A DNA stretch of 62,069 bases from Aestuariivita boseongensis. GTDB taxonomy: Bacteria; Pseudomonadota; Alphaproteobacteria; Rhodobacterales; Rhodobacteraceae. The translations under genes and the position numbers were made by a program. The stretch is from the NCBI RefSeq assembly GCF_001262635.1, contig NZ_JXYH01000005.1:1-62069 (forward strand), in the 5' to 3' direction. Shown here piece by piece: positions 24,537-33,831 of this stretch. The notes under the pieces are model-generated. The model saw nothing but the letters and a program-made list of their open reading frames with translations. It did not search any database and was not told the DNA's origin. Position 1 is the stretch's first letter; each line of letters opens with the position of its first letter.

Positions 24537-25780
24537 GTCGCTTCCCCGGTGAGAGAGGCAAGCCTGCGCGACAGCCGAGCGATGCCGGGATGCATCAGGA
24601 AGTTCGTTGTCAGCCTGTCATAGGCTGCCTCGGCCATCCGTGCCGTGCCGACGGGATCACCTGCCATCTGTGCCATAGCCTGTGCAAGGCTGGCTGGCTC
24701 GTCGGACACCAACAGCCCATGCACACCGCTTTCGATGAACTCCGGGATGGCAGAGACCGGCGTGGACAGGATCGGCAGCTTTTGCGAGGCCGCCTCCATA
24801 AGCACATTGGGCAGACCGTCGCGGTCGCCATCCGCAGCGATCCGGCTGGGCAGAACGAAAAGGTCCGCGTCGCGCATGGCCGCGATCACCTCAGGCTGGT
24901 CGCAGGCCCCGCGCCATGTGATGCGTCGCGCAATGCCTGCAGCCTCTGCCCGTTCGGCAAGCCGGTCTTTCAGATCGCCACCGCCGATATGGACCCAGTG
25001 CCAGTCCACATGGCCCGGCAACAGCGCCAGCGCATCGATCAGCCGGTCAAATCCCTTTTTTTCGACCAGTCGCCCGACCGAAAGCATGTGAAACGCATCG
25101 CCGGCCCCGCGCCTTTTCCGACCCGGCGGAGCGGGAAACCGCGCGAGATCCAGCCCGTGATAGATCAGGTCGATCCGCCCCGGATCGGCGGACAGCCCGC
25201 GCAGGTGCTCCGCGCCGAACCGGGTGCAGGTCGCGCCAAAGGCCGCCCCGTGCTGCGCGGGGTCCAGCTTTTCGTGAAGCTCCCATTCGGGCGAGGTCCA
25301 GATGTCCTTCGCATGGGCCGAAAAGCTCCAGGGCAGGCCGCGCATGATCGCGGCATATCGCGCGACCGATGATGGCGTATGCAGGAAATGCGCGTAAAGC
25401 GCGCGGGTGCCTGCGGGCAGTTCGGTGGCAAGAACGCAGGCCTGCCCAAACCGGCGAATGCGGTTCGTGGTCAAATCGCGCCGCAGATCCTTGCGCCAAA
25501 CGGCATAGGCGGCGCCATATCCCGGCAAACGCTGCGCCGCATCGCGGGCCGCCCAGACGCGCGCGGGTTCCTGCCAGAGGTATTCGGGCAGATACCGCAC
25601 CCGGGCGCGCAGCCGGTCATGCAGCGGGTGCGTCTTGGTGTCGGTGGGATGGCGCAGCGACCAGATGTCAAACCGGTGCCCGGCCTCTTCCAGCGCAACC
25701 AGTTCCTGCGCGATAAAGGTCTCGGACAGGCGCGGCCAGCCTTTGACCACGACGCCCAGGGGCGGTGTGGGGTCGGTCAT
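24533..25780 (-). CDS. Family 4-type glycosyltransferase (second of two)
   Basis: The 415-aa GT4-type enzyme starts 'LGVVVKGWPRLSETFIAQEL', a very common N-terminus for exopolysaccharide GT4s. It contains 'SVGRLVEKKGFDRLIDAL' and 'DLFVLPSRIAADGDRDGLPNVLMEAASQKLP', the donor-binding domain with the E-x7-E-like motif. It follows the MurG-like glycosyltransferase with a 4-nt overlap. The HAKDIW and similar segments support extracellular polysaccharide or glycolipid assembly; the sugar is unknown. Confidence 0.85.
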   Translation of the reverse strand: MTDPTPPLGVVVKGWPRLSETFIAQELVALEEAGHRFDIWSLRHPTDTKTHPLHDRLRARVRYLPEYLWQEPARVWAARDAAQRLPGYGAAYAVWRKDLRRDLTTNRIRRFGQACVLATELPAGTRALYAHFLHTPSSVARYAAIMRGLPWSFSAHAKDIWTSPEWELHEKLDPAQHGAAFGATCTRFGAEHLRGLSADPGRIDLIYHGLDLARFPAPPGRKRRGAGDAFHMLSVGRLVEKKGFDRLIDALALLPGHVDWHWVHIGGGDLKDRLAERAEAAGIARRITWRGACDQPEVIAAMRDADLFVLPSRIAADGDRDGLPNVLMEAASQKLPILSTPVSAIPEFIESGVHGLLVSDEPASLAQAMAQMAGDPVGTARMAEAAYDRLTTNFLMHPGIARLSRRLASLTGEAT

Positions 25781-26994
25781 TCCGCCGCGCAGCTTGATCT
25801 GTCGGAAAGCAGCGCACGCACCCGTTCGTTCACCGTCTCAAGCCCATCCAGAAGACCGTCAACAAAGGCGGCGGAAGGCGGCCGTTGATCGGGCAGCGCG
25901 GCAATGGCGGCGATCATCGCATCGGCGGTCAGGCCATCGCGTTCCTCGTCCAGCATCCGGCACAGGCCCAGTTCCTCGGCCTTGGAGGCGCGGATATACT
26001 GTTCCAGCCGGGGCACGCGGCGCGGCAGAATCACGGCGGGCTTGTCGAAGGACAGCACCTCGCAAAAGGTGTTGTAACCCCCCATGCAGATCACGCCCTG
26101 CGCGCCAGACAAAAGCGCCTCCATCTCGGATTCGAAGCCCACGGTGGTAACGCGGCCATCCAGCTTTTCCACCCGCGCCTCGAACGCGCGGCGGGTGTCG
26201 CCCGACAGGAACGGTCCATAGACGAATTTGGCGGGCGGGCCGAGTTCGGGGTCTTTCTCATAGGCCTGCAGAACCAGATCGACCAGGACTTCGCCATCGC
26301 CGCCGCCGCCCGGTGTGACCAGGATGTAAGGCTCATCGGGTGCGGTGACGTCATCCGGCACGGTGCGGCGCAGATAGCCTGTCCAATGCATTCGTGCGCG
26401 CACCGCCGGGCTGAAGGGCAGGCCCTGCGTCGGGTCATAGATCGACTGCAACCCGTATATCCAGATGTCGTGATAGAACCTTTCGGTCGCAGCAACCGAC
26501 CCTTTGCGCTCCCATTCGGCGGCAAGGACATCGGGCGCGTCCAGAACCTCGCGCAGACCAAGCACAAGTTTGGTTTTCCCGCGCGCCAGAAGTTCTTCCA
26601 GCGTCGGCAGAAGCTCCCCACGGAAGCCGGTGGGTTCCTTGTCGACGATCAGAAGATCCGGGTCGAACTGTTCCGCCGCAGACTGGATCAGGCCGGCGCG
26701 CAGATTGGTGGTGGTTTCGATATCCGTCCCCATCGTGGCCGAGGCATAGGAGCCATCGGCCAGCTTCGTCACCCCCGGCAGGCGGATATGGTCGACACCG
26801 CGCGGAAAGGTGAACCGCCCCGCCACAGGTGATCCGGTCAGGATCAGCGCTGATGCGGTCGGATCCGCAGCCGTGATCGACGTCGCCAAAAGGCGCGAGC
26901 GGCGCAGATGGCCCAGACCGAACGTGTCATGGCTGTAGAGCATGACGCGCGGGGCCCGTCTGGTCTGAATGGGGGTAAGTTTCGCCTGCGCCAT
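25777..26994 (-). CDS. MurG-like glycosyltransferase, second paralogue
   Basis: This 405-aa GT-B family protein begins with 'VMLYSHDTFGLGHLRRSRLL', the same GxGHLRR turn as the 378-aa enzyme in the operon. It has 'YILVTPGGGGDGEVLVDL' and 'GAQGVICMGGYNTFCEVLSFDKPAVILPR' as donor-site segments. It is the first glycosyltransferase gene after the sugar dehydrogenase gene (28-nt gap), so it may use the uronic acid donor that enzyme makes (inference). Upstream AAGAAGAG serves as a plausible ribosome site. Confidence 0.82.
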   Translation of the reverse strand: MAQAKLTPIQTRRAPRVMLYSHDTFGLGHLRRSRLLATSITAADPTASALILTGSPVAGRFTFPRGVDHIRLPGVTKLADGSYASATMGTDIETTTNLRAGLIQSAAEQFDPDLLIVDKEPTGFRGELLPTLEELLARGKTKLVLGLREVLDAPDVLAAEWERKGSVAATERFYHDIWIYGLQSIYDPTQGLPFSPAVRARMHWTGYLRRTVPDDVTAPDEPYILVTPGGGGDGEVLVDLVLQAYEKDPELGPPAKFVYGPFLSGDTRRAFEARVEKLDGRVTTVGFESEMEALLSGAQGVICMGGYNTFCEVLSFDKPAVILPRRVPRLEQYIRASKAEELGLCRMLDEERDGLTADAMIAAIAALPDQRPPSAAFVDGLLDGLETVNERVRALLSDRSSCAAE

Positions 26995-27022
26995 AGTATG
27001 CTCTTCTTGCGGGGCTGCGGCC

Positions 27023-28303
27023 TTACAGCCTCATATCCGAGTCAGTTTTGCCAAACATTCCCTTAATGTCATAAAGGATCGCACCCGGTTTTCCAAAGCC
27101 GCGAATCTTTTCAGGGCCCATTTCGCGAAATTCGCCATGTGCCACGGCCAGGATGATCGCATCATAAGCACCAGCTTGTGGTGCTTCGATGGGGGTCAGC
27201 CCATATTCGCGTTCCACCGCCTGCCTGTCGATCCAGGGGTCATAAAGATCGGCGGCAACCGAATAAGAGGCCAGTTCCGCCAGAATATCGGCCACCCGCG
27301 TGTTGCGGGTATCGGCGCAGTTTTCCTTGAAGGTAAAGCCCATGACCAGCACCCGCGCGCGGCTGAGATCGGACTTGCGCGCCAAAAGCGCCTTGATCAG
27401 CTCCTGCGTGACATGGCTGCCCATGCTGTCATTGATCCGGCGCCCGGCCAGGATCACCTCGGGGTGATATCCTAGCTGCTCCGCCCGGTATGTCAGGTAA
27501 TAAGGGTCGACACCGATGCAATGCCCACCCACAAGGCCCGGTTTGAACGGCAGAAAGTTCCACTTGGTGCCCGCCGCCTCAAGCACTTCCAGCGTATCAA
27601 GGCCAAGACGTGAAAAGATCAGCGAGAATTCGTTGACCAAGGCAATGTTCAGATCACGTTGCGTATTCTCGATCACCTTCGCCGCTTCGGCTGTCATGAT
27701 GGATGATGCCCGGTGTAGCCCGGCTTTGACCACCGGCGCATAGATCCGTTCGACCCGGTCCAGTGTCGCGCCATCCTGACCGGCGATGATTTTCACGACG
27801 TTTTCCAGCGAATGTTCGGCATCGCCGGGATTGACCCGTTCGGGCGAATAGCCAAGGGCGAAATCCTTGCCTGCGGTCAGGCCGCTGGCATGGGCAAGCT
27901 CGGGTCCGCAAACCTCTTCCGTGACGCCGGGATAGACGGTGGATTCCAGGATCACCAACGCGCCCTTGGTCAGATGCGGCGCGATTGCAGAACAGGCGCC
28001 CCGGATCGGGTCAAGATCGGGCTTGCGGGCATCGGTAATTGGTGTGGGCACGGCGATGATAAAAACGGTTGTGCCCGCCAGGTCCCCCGGCTCGGCCGAA
28101 AAACGCGCCGAGCTGGCTGTAAGCGAGGCTTCCGAGACCTCTCCGTTGCGGTCATGGCCCTTGCTTAAAGCGGCGACATGGGTGGCATCGGTGTCAAACC
28201 CGACCACAGTGAAGCCTGCGCGTGACAGCGCCACGGCCAAAGGCAACCCGACATAGCCCAGCCCAAGAACCGCGATCTTTTCGTCAGAAGCCCGGTTGCC
28301 CAT
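27023..28303 (-). CDS. Nucleotide sugar dehydrogenase (UDP-HexNAc 6-dehydrogenase type)
   Basis: A 426-aa UDP-sugar dehydrogenase with NAD-binding 'VLGLGYVGLPLAVAL', catalytic Lys209 region 'TAEAAKVIENTQRDLNIA' and catalytic Cys262 in 'GGHCIGVDPYYL'. GGHCIGVDPYYL is the form found in WbpA/WbpO/TviB enzymes that oxidise UDP-N-acetylhexosamines to uronic acids, rather than UDP-glucose dehydrogenase. The start at MGNRASDEK (GGAG upstream) is preferred over a longer frame into the divergent promoter region. It leads the glycan operon and supplies its charged sugar donor. Confidence 0.9.
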   Translation of the reverse strand: MGNRASDEKIAVLGLGYVGLPLAVALSRAGFTVVGFDTDATHVAALSKGHDRNGEVSEASLTASSARFSAEPGDLAGTTVFIIAVPTPITDARKPDLDPIRGACSAIAPHLTKGALVILESTVYPGVTEEVCGPELAHASGLTAGKDFALGYSPERVNPGDAEHSLENVVKIIAGQDGATLDRVERIYAPVVKAGLHRASSIMTAEAAKVIENTQRDLNIALVNEFSLIFSRLGLDTLEVLEAAGTKWNFLPFKPGLVGGHCIGVDPYYLTYRAEQLGYHPEVILAGRRINDSMGSHVTQELIKALLARKSDLSRARVLVMGFTFKENCADTRNTRVADILAELASYSVAADLYDPWIDRQAVEREYGLTPIEAPQAGAYDAIILAVAHGEFREMGPEKIRGFGKPGAILYDIKGMFGKTDSDMRL

Positions 28304-28468
28304 GGGCCACACTCCACACCTGCTTGTTCGATCTGGCCTATACGTCTGAAGAACGCCCAAGGCCAGTGCAACCCCCTGTTTGTGATTGTGCGTGTGCCAC
28401 CAAGCGAATTGCGCGGGGCGATCGGGTGATCTAGCGTGACGTCAAGGGAATAGACGGGATTGCGGGAC

Positions 28469-30811
28469 ATGGCGTTTGCGGTGATGAGAATTCTGACGGT
28501 GGTCGTCCTGCTGGTGACAGGGACGCTCGCCTCGGCGCAGGGGCTGTCCACGCTTGGCGCACGCTCGTCCGGAGAGACGGCGGAAAGCGCGCCTTTGGCC
28601 GATGCGATCCTGCGGGCGGCCGAACAAGGTGTGGCGGTGGTTGTCGTCGATCCCGAAGGCCAGGTCATCGCAGTCACAGGCGATCCGTCACAGGAACCCG
28701 CCGAAGAGGTGCCGATGATGGCCAGCGCCTCGATCCTGATGAAAGCCCAGGAACGCGCCGCCGATTTCCGCAGCACCTTGCGCGAACGTCTGGAGGCCCT
28801 GCCCAATTCGGTCAACGAAGTGGCCTTCATCCTGCGCGCAACCAGCCCTGACGGGCGCATCATGACCTATGTCGAGGCGTTGGTCTTCTCGGTCCTTCTC
28901 TTCATTCTCGCGCGGTTCCTGACGACCGAGCTTTACGGCAAGCGCTTTGCCAAACGCTTTGTCGTGGCCCGGATCAAGGAAGCGCCGGAAGGTTACGCCG
29001 AGAAGATGCCCTTCCTTGTCTTCCGTTTCTTCATGGGGGTGACGGGCACGCTGGTGTCGATGCTGATCGCCTATACAATCGGCCTTCTGATCTTCGGGTC
29101 GTTAGACGACGTGTCGCTGCAATTCACGATCCTGGCGATCTACAGCGCGTATTTCTTCTGGGCGGTGATCTCGGATGTGTGGCGCATGATCCTGTCGCCC
29201 TATCTCAGCCAGTATCGCATTCCGCGCTTTTCGGATCGCGATGCACGCAGGCTGTATCTGTGGGCAATCTCGGTCGCGCTGATTGATTTCACCGTGGTGG
29301 CGATATCGGCCTGGCTGGCGGATTTCGGGCTGAACTACAACCTCTATGCCATTGTCTATGGTGTCCTGTCGCTGGGGGTTCTGCTGCTGAACATCCTGAT
29401 GATCCTGGTCAATCGCCGCGCCATCACAGGCGCGATCCGCAATGATCGTTCAGATGCGGAACTGCCCTGGGTCACCCGGTTCATCACCTATGCCTGGGCT
29501 CCGGCGGTGATCATCTATTTCATTTTCGGCTGGTTGAAACTGGCCGTCGATCTGGTGCTGGAGCGGCCCGTGTCGATCCCGATGATCGCGGGGGCTTACA
29601 TGGTCTTCCTGTCCGTCGTCGTTGTCTATGGCATCATCAATTACGTCATCGAACGCTATTTCGAACGCAACCGCGCCCTGCGCGAAATGAACGCCTCTGC
29701 CACGACCCACGACGAGGGAGAGGCGACCGAGGAAGAGGTGTATCGCCCCACCGCCATGATGACTTATGAGGCGCTCGCGCGCCGGGTCTCGGGGATCCTC
29801 GCTTTTGTCGCGGGCAGCTATGCCATGCTCAAGATCTGGGACAGTGACAATGTCATCCTGAATGACATCATCATTGATCGCGGTCTGGATGTGATCGTGA
29901 TCATCTTCATCGGTTACATCATCTATCACGCGATCCGCATCTGGATCGACGGCAAGATCGCCGAGGAATCCGGCGACATGCCCGAGGCCGAACTGGGCGA
30001 TGAGGGGGGCGGGGCCTCCAGCGCCAGCCGTCTGGCGACGCTCTTGCCGCTGTTTCGGAATTTCATGTTGATTATCGTGGTTGTGTCGATCGCGCTGGTC
30101 GTGCTGCTGGAACTGGGCATCAATGTCAGCCCGCTTTTCGCTGGTGCCGGTGTTGTCGGTCTGGCGGTGGGCTTTGGCGCGCAGACATTGGTGCGCGACA
30201 TCTTCTCGGGCGCGTTCTTCCTGGTCGATGATGCGTTCCGCAAGGGCGAATATATCGATATCGGGCAGGTCAAAGGCACGGTCGAAAAGATCTCGGTCCG
30301 GTCCTTCCAACTGCGCCACCATCTTGGCGCGCTCCACACCATTCCCTTTGGCGAAATCCAGGTGCTGACGAATTATTCCCGCGATTGGGTGATGATGAAG
30401 CTGCCCTTGCGCGTGACCTATGACACTGATGTCGACCGGGTGCGCAAGCTGATCAAGAACCTCGGCGCCGAACTGATGGAGGACCCGGTGGTCGGTCCCA
30501 GTTTCCTGCAACCGCTCAAAAGCCAGGGCGTGATCGAAATGCAGGACAGCGCCATGATCATCCGTGTCAAATTCATGACCAAGCCGGGTGATCAGTGGAT
30601 TGTGCGCAAGCGCGTCTATCAGGATATCCGAGATCTGTTCGAACGCGAAGGCATCAAGTTCGCCCACCGCGAAGTGACGGTGCGCATTGCGGACGAGCCC
30701 GAAGGCGGCCTGACCCCGAAACAGCGCGAAGCAGTGAGCGGTGCGGTGAATGCGGCGATCGACGAGGATGCGATGGACGTCAATCCCGGCGATGGCGGGG
30801 ACGACCGGTAA
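28469..30811 (+). CDS. Mechanosensitive ion channel, large MscS family
   Basis: This 780-aa channel has an N-terminal signal-like segment, a periplasmic stretch (about 30-130), eight or more membrane helices and a C-terminal MscS core. The pore helix reads 'AGAGVVGLAVGFGAQTLVRDIFSG', followed by the beta domain 'GEYIDIGQVKGTVEKISVRSF'. It releases solutes during hypo-osmotic shock; the extra helices resemble MscK/YbdG-like members. The ATG at 28469 is used; a TTG 9 nt before is possible. The last codons converge on the cyclase gene with only 4 bp between. Confidence 0.9.
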   Translation: MAFAVMRILTVVVLLVTGTLASAQGLSTLGARSSGETAESAPLADAILRAAEQGVAVVVVDPEGQVIAVTGDPSQEPAEEVPMMASASILMKAQERAADFRSTLRERLEALPNSVNEVAFILRATSPDGRIMTYVEALVFSVLLFILARFLTTELYGKRFAKRFVVARIKEAPEGYAEKMPFLVFRFFMGVTGTLVSMLIAYTIGLLIFGSLDDVSLQFTILAIYSAYFFWAVISDVWRMILSPYLSQYRIPRFSDRDARRLYLWAISVALIDFTVVAISAWLADFGLNYNLYAIVYGVLSLGVLLLNILMILVNRRAITGAIRNDRSDAELPWVTRFITYAWAPAVIIYFIFGWLKLAVDLVLERPVSIPMIAGAYMVFLSVVVVYGIINYVIERYFERNRALREMNASATTHDEGEATEEEVYRPTAMMTYEALARRVSGILAFVAGSYAMLKIWDSDNVILNDIIIDRGLDVIVIIFIGYIIYHAIRIWIDGKIAEESGDMPEAELGDEGGGASSASRLATLLPLFRNFMLIIVVVSIALVVLLELGINVSPLFAGAGVVGLAVGFGAQTLVRDIFSGAFFLVDDAFRKGEYIDIGQVKGTVEKISVRSFQLRHHLGALHTIPFGEIQVLTNYSRDWVMMKLPLRVTYDTDVDRVRKLIKNLGAELMEDPVVGPSFLQPLKSQGVIEMQDSAMIIRVKFMTKPGDQWIVRKRVYQDIRDLFEREGIKFAHREVTVRIADEPEGGLTPKQREAVSGAVNAAIDEDAMDVNPGDGGDDR

Positions 30812-30815
30812 CGCC

Positions 30816-32585
30816 TTACTCCGGCGGTACCCCCAGCTCTTCCATTTGCTTGCCGATGCGGTCCAGAACGGCAGGGGAAAACACCATCGCGTTCTTGAAA
30901 CGGGCCACGGACATATTGGGATAGACGCGCATCATCGTGTCGCGCGACGCAAGCGCCGCTTCCTTCTTGCCTGCCCCCAGAAGGGCTGCGCACAGGTTGC
31001 GATGAATCCAATGCGCATTCGGCCGCTCTTCGAGTGCGCGCAGGAACATCTGCGCTGCGGCCTCGTCCTCTCCAGCCACTTGGTGGGCCGAGGCGAGGCC
31101 GACAAGATTGTTGAAGTTCATCGGATCAAGCGGGCTCAGCCGCATGGCGCGTCCGAAGAATTCCTTGGCCGCATCCGGGCGGTCGGCATAGGTCTCAAGC
31201 CAGCCCAGGCGGCTCAGCGCCCAAGCCGCGTTCGGATCAAGCTGGATCGCGCGTTCAAGCAAAACCCGCGCCGCGCCATAGTTGCGCGCAAAGGTATGGA
31301 CCGTCCCCAGCACGGCCAGAACCAGAGGATCGTCTGACGACAGCGACGCCGCCTTTTCCGCAAGGCTCAGGGCATTGGCCCGCGCTTCATCGATGTTGTC
31401 GAACCAGTTGTAAACAGACCGCTGCGCCCAGCACCACCCGGCCAGAGCCAGCGCCAGCGGGTAATCCGGGTCAGCCGCCAGCGCCTGATCCAGAAGCTGC
31501 AGCGCTTTTGTCGCCTCGTCCTTTTCCAGCATCCAGACATGGCTGATGGCCCGCATCGTATAGTCATAGGCGCCCATATCATGCGGTGGTTTGCGGCGGG
31601 CGCGATCCACCTCGGCCAGCCGGATGGAGGGCTGCAACGCCCCTGCGATCTGTTCGGTGATCGTGTCCTGCAGATCGAATATATCGTCCAGAGAGCCGTC
31701 GTATTTCTCGGCCCACAGATGCGCGCCGCCTGCGGTTTCGATCAACTGCACGGTGATGCGTACGCGGTTGCCCGACCGCTGCACGGATCCTTCCAGAACA
31801 TAGGCCACGCCCAGCTCGCGCCCGATATCGCGCACGTTCACAGCGCGCCCCTTATAGGCAAAAGCCGAATTGCGCGCGATGACAAAGAAACTGCGTATGC
31901 GCGACAGCTCGGCCGTGATCGCTTCCACGACACCATCGGCGAAGAACTCCTGATCGGGATCCCCTGACATGTTGTCGAAAGGCAGGATGGCAATTGACGG
32001 TTTGTCTGGCAGGACAGGCGGCGCATCCTGCCGTATCGTCTTTTCCCGAACATCCCCGTCCGGCGCCCAGAACCAGATCCGCATGGGCGCTGCGATGTTC
32101 TTCAACGCCCGCTCCCCGCCATCCCAGAACGTCACGTCGACCTTGCCCGCTGCATGATCATGCGCCGACGCGCTGAGCGCCACGCCGCCCTCTGGCGCAA
32201 CCTCCTGAAGCCGGGCGGCCAGGTTCACGCCGTCGCCGAAGATGTCGCCGCGTTCGATGATGATATCGCCGAGGTTCACCCCGATGCGCAGATGCGTTTG
32301 CCGATCCTCGGGCAGGGCTGCATTTTGCTCCGCCAGCGCGCGCTGGATCGCCACCGCGCAGCTGACCGCATCCACAACGCTGCCGAATTCGACAAGGGCG
32401 CCGTCTCCCATCGTCTTTACTATGCGGCCCCGATGCGCCTTCACCTGCGGCGCAACAATATCTCGGAGCATCGCCTTCAGTGCTTTGAGCGTGCCGGCCT
32501 CATCCACGCACATCAGCCGGGAATAGCCGGCAACATCTGCCGAGAGGATGGCAGCAAGACGTCGTTGTGTGGGCGCGGCGGTCAT
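30816..32585 (-). CDS. Adenylate/guanylate cyclase with TolB-like and TPR domains
   Basis: The 589-aa protein carries an N-terminal class III cyclase domain (about 1-180) with metal ligands Asp17 (LSADVAGYS) and Asp61 (MGDGALVEF), Lys57, and transition-state Asn121/Arg125 (NLAARLQ), so it looks catalytically competent. A TolB-like segment follows (about 200-310, 'PSIAILPFDNMSGDPDQEFFADG'), then about six TPRs to the C-terminus. No membrane helix is seen. It probably makes cAMP in the cytosol under control of TPR-bound partners. The ATG at 32585 is preferred to one 24 nt upstream. Confidence 0.88.
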   Translation of the reverse strand: MTAAPTQRRLAAILSADVAGYSRLMCVDEAGTLKALKAMLRDIVAPQVKAHRGRIVKTMGDGALVEFGSVVDAVSCAVAIQRALAEQNAALPEDRQTHLRIGVNLGDIIIERGDIFGDGVNLAARLQEVAPEGGVALSASAHDHAAGKVDVTFWDGGERALKNIAAPMRIWFWAPDGDVREKTIRQDAPPVLPDKPSIAILPFDNMSGDPDQEFFADGVVEAITAELSRIRSFFVIARNSAFAYKGRAVNVRDIGRELGVAYVLEGSVQRSGNRVRITVQLIETAGGAHLWAEKYDGSLDDIFDLQDTITEQIAGALQPSIRLAEVDRARRKPPHDMGAYDYTMRAISHVWMLEKDEATKALQLLDQALAADPDYPLALALAGWCWAQRSVYNWFDNIDEARANALSLAEKAASLSSDDPLVLAVLGTVHTFARNYGAARVLLERAIQLDPNAAWALSRLGWLETYADRPDAAKEFFGRAMRLSPLDPMNFNNLVGLASAHQVAGEDEAAAQMFLRALEERPNAHWIHRNLCAALLGAGKKEAALASRDTMMRVYPNMSVARFKNAMVFSPAVLDRIGKQMEELGVPPE

Positions 32586-32676
32586 CTGTGACAGGACCTT
32601 CCGGTGCAACGGGTGACCCGATTTAGGGTATCAAAGATGCAGTGTTTCATGAACCCGCCTTGTGGTTGGCGTGACA

Positions 32677-33831
32677 TCAATCCTCGTAGGGGTCCAGGCT
32701 GTCGCGCAGACCGTCGCCCAGGAAATTGAACGCGAGAACCACGATAATGATGGGCAGCATCGGGATGGCGGTCCAGGGATAGATCTCGATCGAGGCGAGG
32801 TTTTGCGCGTCATTCAGCATGACGCCCCAGCTGACCGCAGGGGCACGCAGACCCAGGCCAAGGAAACTGAGCGCGGTTTCCCCAAGGATCATCGCCGGGA
32901 TCGACAAGGTGGCCGAGGCGATCAGGTGACTGACGAAATTGGGCAGCAGGTGACGCCGGATCACCCGGCCCGAGGACGCGCCCATCATTTCGGCGGCGCG
33001 CACATATTCCTCTTCCCTCAGGCTCAGGAATTTCGCCCTGACGGCCCGCGCAAGCCCTGGCCAATCGAGTATCCCAAGAATGACCGAGATGATGAAAAAC
33101 ACCGCCACCGGCCCCCAGTTTGATGGCACGGCAGCAGACAGCGCCAGCCACAAGGGAAGCTCGGGCAGAGAGCGCAGGATTTCGATGGTGCGCTGGATCA
33201 CCCAGTCGATCTTGCCGCCGAAATATCCGGCAATCGACCCGAACCCGATCCCCAGCAGAAAGGACACCGTGATCCCGATCAGACCCACGGTCAGAGACAG
33301 CTGCGCGCCATACAGAATGCGGCTGAACACGTCGCGACCCAGCCGGTCGGATCCCAAAAGGAAGATCGTCGACCCTTCCGAGGCGCAGAACAAATGCCGT
33401 TCAGTCTTGAAGATCCCGGCAAGCCTGTATTCCTCTCCGCGGCAGAAGAACTGCAGGGGCATGGGCCGCGTCATATCCGTTTCATAGGTCCAGCGGTAAT
33501 TCTCAAGATCCGCAATGGCCGTGCGCGGATAGACAAACGGCCCGACGAATTCGCCCTCGTGAAAGAACTTCACCATCTGTGGCGGGGCATAGAGGTGATC
33601 GGCGTTCCGCTCGGTCGGGGTGTATGGCGCGATGAAGCCGGCAAAAGGCAGCATCAGGTAGGAAAAGAGCAGGAAGATCCCCGAAATCAGACCCAGCTTG
33701 TGCCGCTTGAACTTGCGCCAGACCAGAAGCCAGTTGGGGGCGTCCATATCCGCGCGTTCGATCCGGTTGATATTTTCATCCGGATCATAGGGGGCGTCGT
33801 CCACATAGCGGCCGTCGGGCAGTCTGCTCAT
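32677..33831 (-). CDS. Peptide-type ABC transporter permease (DppC/OppC-like)
   Basis: A 384-aa inner-membrane permease with six helices and the EAA loop 'EEEYVRAAEMMGASSGRVIRRHLLPNF'. The long extracytoplasmic insert (about 80-160) between helix 1 and the core is typical of the YejE-like subgroup. It forms the channel with the OppB-like subunit encoded 4 nt upstream-overlapping. It is the last gene of the importer operon; 91 bp separate it from the cyclase start and no clear terminator is seen. Confidence 0.92.
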   Translation of the reverse strand: MSRLPDGRYVDDAPYDPDENINRIERADMDAPNWLLVWRKFKRHKLGLISGIFLLFSYLMLPFAGFIAPYTPTERNADHLYAPPQMVKFFHEGEFVGPFVYPRTAIADLENYRWTYETDMTRPMPLQFFCRGEEYRLAGIFKTERHLFCASEGSTIFLLGSDRLGRDVFSRILYGAQLSLTVGLIGITVSFLLGIGFGSIAGYFGGKIDWVIQRTIEILRSLPELPLWLALSAAVPSNWGPVAVFFIISVILGILDWPGLARAVRAKFLSLREEEYVRAAEMMGASSGRVIRRHLLPNFVSHLIASATLSIPAMILGETALSFLGLGLRAPAVSWGVMLNDAQNLASIEIYPWTAIPMLPIIIVVLAFNFLGDGLRDSLDPYED

